A DNA stretch of 64,000 bases from an uncultured Gammaproteobacteria bacterium (GTDB lineage Bacteria; Pseudomonadota; Gammaproteobacteria; Eutrophobiales; Eutrophobiaceae): contig CALSRS010000003.1 in the NCBI GenBank assembly GCA_943788815.1, forward strand, positions 287,193 to 351,192, given 5' to 3'. Positions 10,001 through 17,172 of the stretch are shown one piece after another; the stretch's first letter is position 1; every line of letters begins with the position of its first letter. The notes under the pieces were generated by a model. It was not told the DNA's origin. It made no database searches and worked only from the letters and a program-made list of their open reading frames with translations. A program made the position numbers and the translations under genes.

Positions 10001-10552
10001 GATGTGACCATCTCGGTTGCTATTGCAGGTAATGATCTAGACGGTGATTCAGAAGCTGGCACCATCGATTTCGTAATAGATCAAGCGCCAGCGGGTGTTA
10101 CTCTTGTTGCTGATGACAGTGGTCAGGAACTAGTAGGTGGTGCTAGAGATGACACATTAACCGGTGGCGCTGGAGATGACACATTAACCGGTGGCGCTGG
10201 AGCAGATACTTTTGTCTGGGAGTTGGGTGATGGGGGAGCTGTTGGCACAGCAGCAGTGGACACCATTACCGACTTCAATAGCTTTACAACACCGTACGAT
10301 AGTAGTGAAGGCGATGTGCTTGATTTATCTGATTTACTTCAAGGTGAAGCAGGAGCCGACTTGACCGCCTTCCTTAGTTTTAGCTTAGTTAATAGCGATC
10401 AGGATACGCAGGTTTCTATCAGTGAGGATGGTTCCGGTAATGTTACTCAAATCATTATATTGGAAGGAGTGGATCTGGTGACTGCTGCTGGTGGTGATGC
10501 AGCAATCATTAACACTTTACTTAACAGTGACCAACTAAACGTTGATATTTAA
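7016..10552 (+). CDS. LapA-like type I-secreted surface adhesin with retention module
   Basis: Predicted large biofilm adhesin, 1178 aa. The N terminus (about 1-130) is a LapA-type retention module containing KAAASG at 110-115, which matches the di-alanine site cut by LapG proteases. Then come four near-identical Ig/cadherin-like repeats of about 100 residues (AEDDSFSTAEDTVVVIDVLA, NGQDSFTYKVADNDG). A long non-repetitive region follows with further beta-rich T1SS-143-type blocks. About residues 1040-1065 hold a few glycine-rich RTX calcium-binding motifs (GGAGDDTLT), and the last about 110 residues match the VCA0849-type secretion signal (ADTFVWELGDGG, VDTITDFN, VLDLSDLL). There is a good ribosome binding site (GAGGGAG) before ATG. 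Its exporter lies upstream and LapG/LapD downstream, so this is a complete Lap locus except for the broken lapD. Confidence 0.92.
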   Translation: MENLAATTVVTLIGNAWARDANDALRVLELGSLISVGEDLIMEADTIIELDFGDARLVTLSGALEVTLSPDLWAAISTLDDAGQLAEQNNIQVIIDILESGGDIAEAFGKAAASGSRTNQDGHNYVALDLVDENSVYKPDFIYPLGSTTSTTLEAPIQQAGAANGPPVAEDDSFSTAEDTVVVIDVLANDTDLDGTIDPTSVAIVSDPTNGSLSVDAVTGLVTYTPNANYNGQDSFTYKVADNDGLISDAATVSLTVNAVNAVNDGPVAEDDSFSTAEDTVVVIDVLANDTDLDGTIDPTSVAIVSDPTNGSLSVDAVTGLVTYTPNANYNGQDSFTYKVADNDGLISDAATVSLTVNAVNDGPVAEDDSFSTAEDTVVVIDVLANDTDLDGTIDPTSVAIVSDPTNGSLSVDAVTGLVTYTPNANYNGQDSFTYKVADNDGLISDAATVSLTVNAVNAVNDGPVAEDDSFSTAEDTVVVIDVLANDTDLDGTIDPTSVAIVSDPTNGSLSVDAVTGLVTYTPNANYNGQDSFTYKVADNDGLISDAATVSLTVTPVNDATVFEAIGDATVDEDDLLAGNNDTALGDNETDNSGTITFDMGGDAFSSISLSTTGGLTSIKTLDDNDINTFWHADSNTLIGYVGTNGSEGDALTLGNQVFTVELSDIGATSADYTVTLLKPVKHTTADTEDNVSFDINVTVSDSDNNDSFTGTNTFTVTIDDDMPTAFDPTNVTVQSGETDSGAIALNFDIAAGADGSGGVEFTVTNNGAVMADGGALYLDGLALVWVVQSPTEIWAVSTSGTAFKMNISGDTYGITDVSSGEFWVGIPYQTTQVFTLADGVSGGNGQFFLLQDLGDSDVDMLISTPDDGTVNTTNTSVGVNSAWIEAGQELTFEFFSDLVIDGSEVDTAGLDPRGVNGFSFVVDVQGGPSNRAKFEVHVTLKDGGDEIVPFEDVATGDTVTINASAPYVSVEIVALPASDNFAIEPSGFTVFVPSDVTISVAIAGNDLDGDSEAGTIDFVIDQAPAGVTLVADDSGQELVGGARDDTLTGGAGDDTLTGGAGADTFVWELGDGGAVGTAAVDTITDFNSFTTPYDSSEGDVLDLSDLLQGEAGADLTAFLSFSLVNSDQDTQVSISEDGSGNVTQIIILEGVDLVTAAGGDAAIINTLLNSDQLNVDI
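7514..8678 (+). repeat. Four nearly identical approximately 300-bp tandem repeats in the adhesin gene
   Basis: Units start at 7514, 7814, 8105 and 8405. Unit lengths are 300, 291, 300 and at least 274 bp; the 9-bp difference is a duplicated Ala-Val-Asn linker. Apart from the linkers and a T/C change in the AATGA(T/C)GGTC stretch that groups units 1-2 against 3-4, the units look identical. This implies very recent duplication or gene conversion, and copy number is likely to vary or be mis-assembled. Confidence 0.95.
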
Positions 10553-10574
10553 CCGAAGCAGTTAGATAAAAAAG

Positions 10575-10601
10575 TCAGGGTATTGTTACTCTGGTTTTTT
10601 T
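10575..10601 (+). terminator. Rho-independent terminator after adhesin gene
   Basis: TCAGGGTA and TACTCTGG form an 8-bp stem (two G-T wobbles) with loop TTGT, followed by seven T. It lies 23 bp after the adhesin stop. Confidence 0.7.
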
Positions 10602-10716
10602 ATGACTAGAGGAAAAGTAAGGAAGAGGCTAGGTATGGCTAAATTGGCAGTGTACTGCACCCAATTCAACTTAAGCGCTATAATAAAAAAACCTGAAAAG
10701 GTATCGGAGACCTGCC

Positions 10717-11040
10717 ATGTACATAAAACGTGACACTACCGGCTCTGTCACGGCGGCAAGCCTGAAATCGGGCGGTGAAACAGCTGAGTTTATTGCTGAT
10801 GATGCACCTGAGCTGCTTGAGTTTATGGAAAACAAGCCCGAGCCTCATCAATCTCTGGAAGATACTGATCAGCAGATGGCACGGGTGATGGAAGATGTTA
10901 TTTATCTTCTGATTGATAAAGGCATTGTTCAGTTTACCGAGCTGCCTACCGTTGCTCAGGAAAAGCTACTCTCAAGAAGTAGTGACCGAGGCAAGGTCCG
11001 AGGGATTAATCTATTGGATGATGAGGATATTCTAGGGTAG
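10717..11040 (+). CDS. Conserved hypothetical small protein
   Basis: A 107-aa soluble, acidic protein starting MYIKRDTTGSVTAAS. The opening and size resemble a family in pseudomonads often labelled tryptophan synthase beta-like, though no tryptophan synthase catalytic motif is present and I do not assign that function. The middle is helical (QQMARVMEDVIYLLIDKGIV), and it ends with NLLDDEDILG. It stands alone after the adhesin terminator with no cotranscribed partner. Confidence 0.65.
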   Translation: MYIKRDTTGSVTAASLKSGGETAEFIADDAPELLEFMENKPEPHQSLEDTDQQMARVMEDVIYLLIDKGIVQFTELPTVAQEKLLSRSSDRGKVRGINLLDDEDILG

Positions 11041-11277
11041 TGACAAGTAAACTCCTATCCGCGGGCTGGTGCTTCAAAATAGTTACGGCAACTCTGTCAT
11101 TAATGATTGCTGGTCCCATCTAATGAGTACTCTAATGCTAAAATTCGCATAATATTCTCACTGTTTAACCTAAAAAAATTTAACCTGTCAGTACCCCCCC
11201 CCCCAACACCCTTAAAGTAACGTAATTTCCCCACAAATTAGATAAAATGTTCGACCGAGGTAGCTTGGGAGTGGCTG
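11041..11277. other. Intergenic stretch with C11 homopolymer
   Basis: No gene is visible. The main feature is a run of eleven C at 11194-11204. It sits upstream of the TolB-like remnant and lapG. Homopolymeric C tracts are prone to slippage in replication and sequencing. No clear promoter or terminator could be called. Confidence 0.6.
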
Positions 11278-11457
11278 ATGCCCTTTTTTTCGGAACTAAA
11301 GTGGGGTAATATTTTCCATCTCGGAGTGGCCTATTTCATCATGGCTATGTTGCTGCTCGAGCTCGTCTCTATTCTGCTGCCCACTTTTGATGCCCCTGAC
11401 AGGCTGCTCACAACCGTATGCAAGATAAAGTATTTAACTTTTCCAGCCTGTAAATGA
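11278..11457 (+). pseudogene. N-terminal remnant of a TolB/TPR or adenylate-cyclase-like membrane protein
   Basis: ATG at 11278 opens a 59-codon frame beginning MPFFSELKWGNIFHLGVAYF, followed by a hydrophobic segment and LLPTFDAPDRLL. This closely resembles the N terminus of bacterial proteins with a short cytosolic start, one membrane helix and then TolB-like or TPR domains (typical form, from memory: FFAELKRRNVFRVGAAY, then a membrane helix, then LPTFDAPDW). The frame ends at TGA 11455-11457 and overlaps the proposed lapG ATG by ATGA. The bulk of such a protein, several hundred residues, is missing. It is most likely a gene fragment fused to the lapG region, though a small membrane peptide cannot be excluded. 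Confidence 0.55.
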
Positions 11458-12179
11458 GGAGATTTATATCGCAATGCTTCCCTCGTTTTGGCTGGCAGCC
11501 TTGGCACTCTATGTTTTTTGGTAAAACCTGCCGTCTGATATTTTTACCTTTTCTAGTTTGTACATTGTTAGCTATAACCGCTCATACCTATCAAAGCGAA
11601 ACATTAATAAACACCATGAATAGCCGCCATGGTTTCGATGGTAGAAATTTCCTGAATGCTTGGTTTGATGTTATTGATCGCAACAGAACCAAGCCCGTCG
11701 AAGAGCAGATAAAAGCCGTTAATGACTTCTTTAATCTGCGTATTCGATATTCCACTGACATTCTAATCTGGAAGAAATCTGATTATTGGGCGACGCCACT
11801 AGAAACCATGGGAATCCGTGCTGGTGACTGTGAAGACTTTGCTATTGCCAAATATGTATCGCTTATTGAGTTGGGTGTCCCCCCTGAAAAACTCCGTCTA
11901 ATTTATGTTAAAGCCACAATTCCTGAAGATGTAGGCTCTCGTATAGAGGCACATATGGTGCTAGGGTATTATCCAATACCAAATGCAATTCCCTTGATTT
12001 TTGATAGTTTGATCCCGAAGATTGAGTCAGCACTTGAAAGAACAGATCTAAAGCCTGTTTATAGCTTCAATACACAGGGACTCTGGGTAGGAAATATTAC
12101 GGCCTCACAAGCAGACCCCACCGCCCGGTTATCTCCATGGCGGGATGTCCTGCAACGTATGCAAACTGAAGGGTTTTAA
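11454..12179 (+). CDS. lapG: LapG-like periplasmic cysteine protease (peptidase C93, BTLCP)
   Basis: This protease cleaves the retention module of LapA-type adhesins and releases them from the cell surface. It carries the complete triad: Cys126 in GDCEDFAIAKY, His167 in EAHMVLGYY, Asp184 in IFDSL. The N-terminal hydrophobic stretch (about residues 25-45) is a signal peptide or anchor. The start is uncertain: ATG 11454 overlaps the stop of an upstream gene remnant; ATG 11511 (MFFGKTCRL) would give a more typical signal peptide. The likely substrate site is KAAASG in the adhesin at 7016. It is followed after 2 bp by lapD, its normal inhibitor partner. Confidence 0.92.
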   Translation: MRRFISQCFPRFGWQPWHSMFFGKTCRLIFLPFLVCTLLAITAHTYQSETLINTMNSRHGFDGRNFLNAWFDVIDRNRTKPVEEQIKAVNDFFNLRIRYSTDILIWKKSDYWATPLETMGIRAGDCEDFAIAKYVSLIELGVPPEKLRLIYVKATIPEDVGSRIEAHMVLGYYPIPNAIPLIFDSLIPKIESALERTDLKPVYSFNTQGLWVGNITASQADPTARLSPWRDVLQRMQTEGF

Positions 12180-12181
12180 TT

Positions 12182-14089
12182 ATGTCACTAATAAAACAAT
12201 TATGGATTGGCACAGTCGTTCTGCTTTTTATTGCGCTGGCCGGTAGCTTTTTAATCAGTGCTGTTACGGCCCGAAATTATCTCGAGCAACAACTTCAGTT
12301 GAAAAATATTGACACCTCAACGGCAGTAGCCCTGTCTTTAACACAAATGGCCAAAGACCCCATTACCGTCGAACTATTAATCGCAGCGCTATTCGACACC
12401 GGTCACTATAGAAGCATTCTCCTGGAAGACCCATTAGGAGATGTTATTGTTAATCTTTCTTTTGATGAAACAAAATAAGAAAGCATTCCAGAATGGTTCA
12501 CGGCCATATTAAGCATTGATATTTCTCCTGGCGTAGCTCAAATTCAGGATGGCTGGCAACAATACGGCACGCTTTATATACAAAGCCATACCATCTTCGC
12601 CTATGAAGCTTTATGAGACAGCATCGTAAAGTTATTTGTGTGGCTGTTAGTGGCAGCAGTGGCTTGCGGGCGGGTGGGCACTTCCATTCTCAAAGTTATT
12701 ATCAGGCCTTTAGGAAATGTTATTGTCCAGGCCGAGTCTATTAGTCAACAGCAATTTGTGATCTCCAAAGAACCTAAAACCAAAGAATTTAGATTGTTGG
12801 TTGAGGCAATGAACCGCCTATCGACCAGTGTTAAAAAAATGCTTGAAAAAAAAACCAGAGAACTAGAACTACTGCGTCAAGAATCACAACAGGATACAGT
12901 AACAAAATTACCCAACCGCAGGCATTTTCTTAACATGCTGGATAGCAGCCTTACTCAGGAAGATAGTCCTTCCATAGGTTGCCTGTGTATTATCCGTGTA
13001 CTGAATCTGGGTATCATCAACGGAAGGCATGGACATCAAACTACCGATTTAATATTGAAGAACATTGGTGAAACATTATCTAGGGCTGCTGATAAGCATA
13101 AAGAAAGCTATGCGGGCAGATTAAACGGTGCCGACTTTGCGCTGGTGAGTTATAGCTATAAAACACTCACTGATATAGCCAACCAATTATCAAGCAGTTT
13201 GTTTGGTAATTTAGAGCGCTTTAGCAACCAGGAGATAGCGCTGGAACTGCCTATTGCTGCTTGCTGTTTCCGGGTTGGTGAACAGAGAAGTGTAATCCTT
13301 GCGCTTCTAGATGGTGCTATAACCATGGCAGAAAGCAAGGGGAACAGTGCCGTTATTATCCTCGAAGAGCATGCTCCGTTCAAAAGTCAGAATACTGAAG
13401 AATGGCGAACGGCCATCACCACAGCACTTGAAACCGAGGAGATTACTCTGGGCAGCTTCCCAGTACGTTTACTCAACGGCGATTCCCTGCATTTAGAAAT
13501 GCCAGTGAGAATGAAGTTCGATGTAGAATGGCGCCCTGCCGGCTATTTTATTGGCTGGGCCGATAAACTTGATCTGTTGGATGAAATAGACTTGCAGGTG
13601 TTGAAGCTTGCACTGTTAAAAATCGAAGCAAGCCATGAGCAAGTTGCCATCAACATTTCGGAAGATGCTCTGTGCAGTGATCATTTCCGAACCCAGGCGA
13701 TACAGCTACTGGAACGTGATTCTGAACATACTGCTCATTTATGGATAGAATTCCCTGAAGCCGCAGCGATAAAGAACCCTGGACTATTTCCACAATTCTG
13801 CAATCAACTGAAAAGCCTTGGATGTCGGGTTGGGCTTGAGCATGTGGGATCTGAATTTACTAAAATTCTCGACCTGCAAGGTCTTGGCTTACACTACCTT
13901 AAAGTTGATAGTTCCGTCATCAGAGACATCCATATGGATGAAACTAATCATGATTTCTTGAAAGGCCTGTGTAATATTGGCCACTCCCTAGGGATAACCA
14001 TGATTGCTGAAGGGGTTATGAATAATCAGCAAAAAAGTGTGCTGGAAAGCTTAAATTTAGATGCTGTGACAGGGCCTGGTGTTGATTAG
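12182..14089 (+). pseudogene. lapD: lapD (c-di-GMP receptor, degenerate GGDEF-EAL) with two in-frame stop codons
   Basis: Reading one frame across 636 codons gives a full LapD: first membrane helix (about 7-29), periplasmic output domain with Gly124-Trp125 of the LapG-binding loop, second helix (about 148-170), HAMP, degenerate GGDEF (RLNGADF) and degenerate EAL domain ending VTGPGVD. The frame is cut by TAA at 12476-12478 (codon 99) and TGA at 12614-12616 (codon 145). There is no frameshift, and the sequence between and after the stops is still well conserved, so decay is recent or the stops are errors. In LapD proteins I recall a Trp at the position of the TGA (family pattern A-L-W-D), consistent with a single TGG to TGA change. 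Without LapD, LapG would not be sequestered and the adhesin would be released. Confidence 0.88.
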
Positions 14090-14115
14090 GCGCCATATCT
14101 TAAGCCTTAAGCAGC

Positions 14116-14145
14116 AAACCACCCGCCACGATTGAGTGGGAATAG
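14116..14145. repeat. Right copy of the 30-bp imperfect direct repeat
   Basis: Matches 1-30 in the same orientation (about 25/30 identities), 26 bp after the lapD stop. Flanking bases on both sides differ between the copies. It marks the right edge of the secretion/adhesin block. Confidence 0.55.
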
Positions 14146-14219
14146 AGCCTTAGTCAAAAATAAAATTTTTAGCCCTGCTTTGTTCTGGCCTGAGCAATTA
14201 AAATTTTAGTCGTATACGA

Positions 14220-14540
14220 TTAATATTGAGCTGAAGGAACAGTCACTATTAAACCTTCAAGTTCATCTGTGACGTTGATCTGACAACTTAAGCGACTGGT
14301 GTCACTAGGTTCGGCTACAAATTCCAGCATGTCCTTTTCAAGATTCTGGGGCTCGGATAACTTGCCATACCACTCGGGGTCGATAATTACATGGCAGGTT
14401 GCGCAGCTACATGCGCCACCGCATTCCGCAATTATTCCGTCGATTCCATTATTGACAGCATTCATCATCAAGCTGACGTCATTATCTGCGTTGATTTCTT
14501 TTTCACTACCGTCTGCAGTAATAAATTTCACTTTAGGCAT
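14220..14540 (-). CDS. Adrenodoxin/putidaredoxin-type 2Fe-2S ferredoxin
   Basis: A soluble electron carrier of 106 aa. Cluster ligands follow exactly the adrenodoxin spacing: Cys40-x5-Cys46-x2-Cys49-x36-Cys86, with an additional Cys44 in CGGACSCATC. The start is ATG 14540 (MPKVKFITADG), preceded by AGAGGAAAGAG; the upstream in-frame start at 14588 lacks this. Such ferredoxins pass electrons from an NAD(P)H ferredoxin reductase to a P450 or to Fe-S assembly. A matching reductase lies at 17173-18396, but no P450 is in the window and no isc genes are adjacent. Confidence 0.92.
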   Translation of the reverse strand: MPKVKFITADGSEKEINADNDVSLMMNAVNNGIDGIIAECGGACSCATCHVIIDPEWYGKLSEPQNLEKDMLEFVAEPSDTSRLSCQINVTDELEGLIVTVPSAQY

Positions 14541-14612
14541 GTCTCTTTCCTCTTTGACCCTTGATAAAAACAGCGGATTATACGGCACTATGATGAGAAT
14601 TTAAAAACAATC

Positions 14613-15611
14613 TCACGCTTTGAGGTCCAGAATTATTTTTCCGCAATGTTCACTGGATTCCATCAGTTGATGCGCCATTTTTACCTGATTCAGGGGGAAA
14701 ACTTTATGGATTACTGGTTTAATCTTGCCCTGCTCGATCAATGGCCAGACATGATTTACCAGTTTATTAGCAATTTTTTCCTTAAATTCCACATTTCTTG
14801 ACCTCAGTGTTGAGCCTGTGAGAAATATCCTTTTTTGCATTAAGGCCAAAGTGTTGATTTCAGCCTTGATGCCTTTTATTGCAGCAATCATGATAATTCT
14901 TCCGTCTTTGGATGCTGCCTTGATATTTCTGCCCACATAATCACCTGCTACCATGTCCAATATCAGGTTAATTCCCTTTCCTGAGGTATTTTTCAGGCAC
15001 TCCTGCACAAAATCTTGTGTTTGATAATTGATTGTATAGTCGGCTCCAATGGATTGGCAGAATAGGCATTTTTCGTCAGTCCTTGCAGTAATAAAAACAG
15101 TGGCAGTAAAGCATTTTGCAAGCTGAATAGCAGCTGTACCGATTCCGCTAGTGCCGCCATGGATTAGGAGGGTTTGACCTTCAGTCAGATTTCCAATGTC
15201 CATAATATTATTCCAGACAGTGAACATTGCTTCAGGTAGTGATGCGGCTTGTAACATATCCAAGCCTGCCGGGATAGGAAGACATGTTGCAGCATCTGCG
15301 ACAGCATACTCAGCATATCCGCCTCCTGTTAGTAAGGCACATACTTTGTCGCCTTTTTTTAGTCCATTACAATTTCCAGTGACAACCTCTATAGTGCCGG
15401 CAACCTCAACTCCCAGTATGTCTGACGCGCCATTAGGAGGTGGATAAAACCCTTTTCTCTGTAATATGTCCAGACGATTAATTCCAGCAGAATCAACTTT
15501 TATCAATACCTGGCCATCACCAGGTTCAGGCACATCGGTTTCATTTATTATCATTTCTTCGCCGTCTCCAATATTCTGGTAATCGACGAATTTCATAATT
15601 TTGGGAGTCAT
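14613..15611 (-). CDS. Zinc-independent NAD(P)H quinone oxidoreductase (MDR family, PIG3-like)
   Basis: A medium-chain dehydrogenase/reductase without zinc ligands. It has an N-terminal GroES-like part (VDSAGINRLDILQRKGFYPP, SDILGVEVAG) and a nucleotide-binding motif HGGTSGIGTAAIQLAK. The GINR-D-LQR-G-YPPP pattern is the TP53I3/PIG3-type quinone reductase signature. The start is uncertain: 15611 (MTPKIMKF) or 15596 (MKFVDYQN) both fit the family; a frame running up to 15698 adds residues without homology. It is transcribed away from bioA across a short AT-rich gap. Confidence 0.88.
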   Translation of the reverse strand: MTPKIMKFVDYQNIGDGEEMIINETDVPEPGDGQVLIKVDSAGINRLDILQRKGFYPPPNGASDILGVEVAGTIEVVTGNCNGLKKGDKVCALLTGGGYAEYAVADAATCLPIPAGLDMLQAASLPEAMFTVWNNIMDIGNLTEGQTLLIHGGTSGIGTAAIQLAKCFTATVFITARTDEKCLFCQSIGADYTINYQTQDFVQECLKNTSGKGINLILDMVAGDYVGRNIKAASKDGRIIMIAAIKGIKAEINTLALMQKRIFLTGSTLRSRNVEFKEKIANKLVNHVWPLIEQGKIKPVIHKVFPLNQVKMAHQLMESSEHCGKIILDLKA

Positions 15612-15725
15612 TTTATTAATCAAGGTCCCATTTCGTTTAATAGGAATTGAATATAATGCATAGTAGCATGTAAAAATAATGTTTTTTTCATCAACCAATT
15701 TAATGAAAATCTATAGAAATTAAAA

Positions 15726-17027
15726 ATGCAACAATATCAAAAAGCTAAAGATTTAATAAATAGAGATAAGGATATTCTCTGGCATCCTTATTCAACTATG
15801 CCGAATAATATGCCTATCTTTGCTGTCGAGTCTGCATCAGGTTCAAAAATAAAATTGACAGATGGAACACAATTGATTGATGGAATGGCATCCTGGTGGT
15901 GTGCGATACACGGATATAACCATCCCAGCATTAACACGGCGATAGTGAGTCAATTGCAGGACATGTCTCATGTAATGCTTGGTGGCTTGACTCATGAACC
16001 AGCTGTAGCGTTAGCGGAAGAGTTAATTGAACTTACACCTGCGAAACTGGATACCGTTTTTTATTCTGATTCAGGCTCAGTTGCCGTTGAAGTTGCTCTT
16101 AAAATGGCAATTCAGTATTGGGCGGCATCTGATAAGCCAGGTAAACATAAATTTTTAACTATTCGAAACGGATATCATGGAGATACCTTTGGTGCCATGT
16201 CCGTTTGTGATCCGGTTACAGGAATGCACTCATTGTTTAGTGGAATGCTCGCGAAAAATTTATTTGCACCTCAACCACGCGTTCGATTTTCAGATGAATG
16301 GGACGAATCAGATATTTATCCTCTGAGACAATTGTTGGAGCAACATCATCATGAGATTGCTGCAATCATACTTGAGCCAGTAGTGCAGGGCGCGGGAGGA
16401 ATGTGGTTTTATCATCCACAGTATCTCAAGACAGTTCGTGAGTACTGTAACGAATACAATGTTTTACTTATCGCAGATGAGATTGCAACAGGTTTTGGGC
16501 GAACTGGCAGAATGTTTGCCTGTGAGTATGCCGAAATTAGTCCGGATGTTATGTGTCTGGGTAAGGCATTAACAGGTGGATATATGTCTTTTGCTGCAAC
16601 ATTGGCATCCTCAGAGGTTGCTGATGGAATTTCCCAGCAAGGTAGTATGCCGTTTATGCATGGACCCACCTTCATGGGCAATCCATTGGCGGCCACGACG
16701 GCACTGGCAAATATCGCATTATTGAAATCCTGGGACTGGGAAACAAAAGTGTTGCAAATACAAAATCAAATGGAAGAAGAACTGGCCCCCTGTCGGGAAT
16801 TTACACAAGTGGTGTCAGATGTCAGAGTGTTGGGAGCTATCGGTGTGGTTGAATTACATGAGCCGGTAGATATGGAATTTCTTACTCAGGAATTTGTGAA
16901 AAGAGGAGTCTGGATCAGACCGTTCGGAAAGTTAGTCTATATCATGCCGCCGTACATTATTGAACTTGAAGAACTTTCCAGGCTAACATCTGCGATTTGT
17001 GAAATCCTTAGACTATTAAACGAATAA
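15726..17027 (+). CDS. bioA: Adenosylmethionine-8-amino-7-oxononanoate aminotransferase
   Basis: A PLP class III aminotransferase for the biotin step from KAPA to DAPA. BioA hallmarks are ILWHPYSTM, DGMASWWCAIHGYNHP, YHGDTFGAMSVCDP, an Asp in ADEIATGFGRTG and the PLP lysine in CLGKALTGGYM. The length of 433 aa is usual. No other bio genes are near, so it is a detached biotin gene. No BirA-type operator was recognised in the gap to the divergent quinone reductase gene. Confidence 0.95.
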   Translation: MQQYQKAKDLINRDKDILWHPYSTMPNNMPIFAVESASGSKIKLTDGTQLIDGMASWWCAIHGYNHPSINTAIVSQLQDMSHVMLGGLTHEPAVALAEELIELTPAKLDTVFYSDSGSVAVEVALKMAIQYWAASDKPGKHKFLTIRNGYHGDTFGAMSVCDPVTGMHSLFSGMLAKNLFAPQPRVRFSDEWDESDIYPLRQLLEQHHHEIAAIILEPVVQGAGGMWFYHPQYLKTVREYCNEYNVLLIADEIATGFGRTGRMFACEYAEISPDVMCLGKALTGGYMSFAATLASSEVADGISQQGSMPFMHGPTFMGNPLAATTALANIALLKSWDWETKVLQIQNQMEEELAPCREFTQVVSDVRVLGAIGVVELHEPVDMEFLTQEFVKRGVWIRPFGKLVYIMPPYIIELEELSRLTSAICEILRLLNE

Positions 17028-17172
17028 TTTGGTATAAATTGATGCGATTCATCGCATATTTTGCAATTATATCTTCGCTGTTAAAAGTCTATTAATTTAC
17101 CCTTCAGGACGTACTATGTCATAATTAGCTCTTTGATTTATAGTAATATTTTCCAGATAAGGAGTAGATCAA

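Noticed and set aside
12182-14089. Programmed recoding of TGA (selenocysteine or Trp) in lapD
   Set aside because: A TAA stop is also present in the same frame, no SECIS-like hairpin was recognised, and other genes end normally at TGA; nonsense mutation is simpler.
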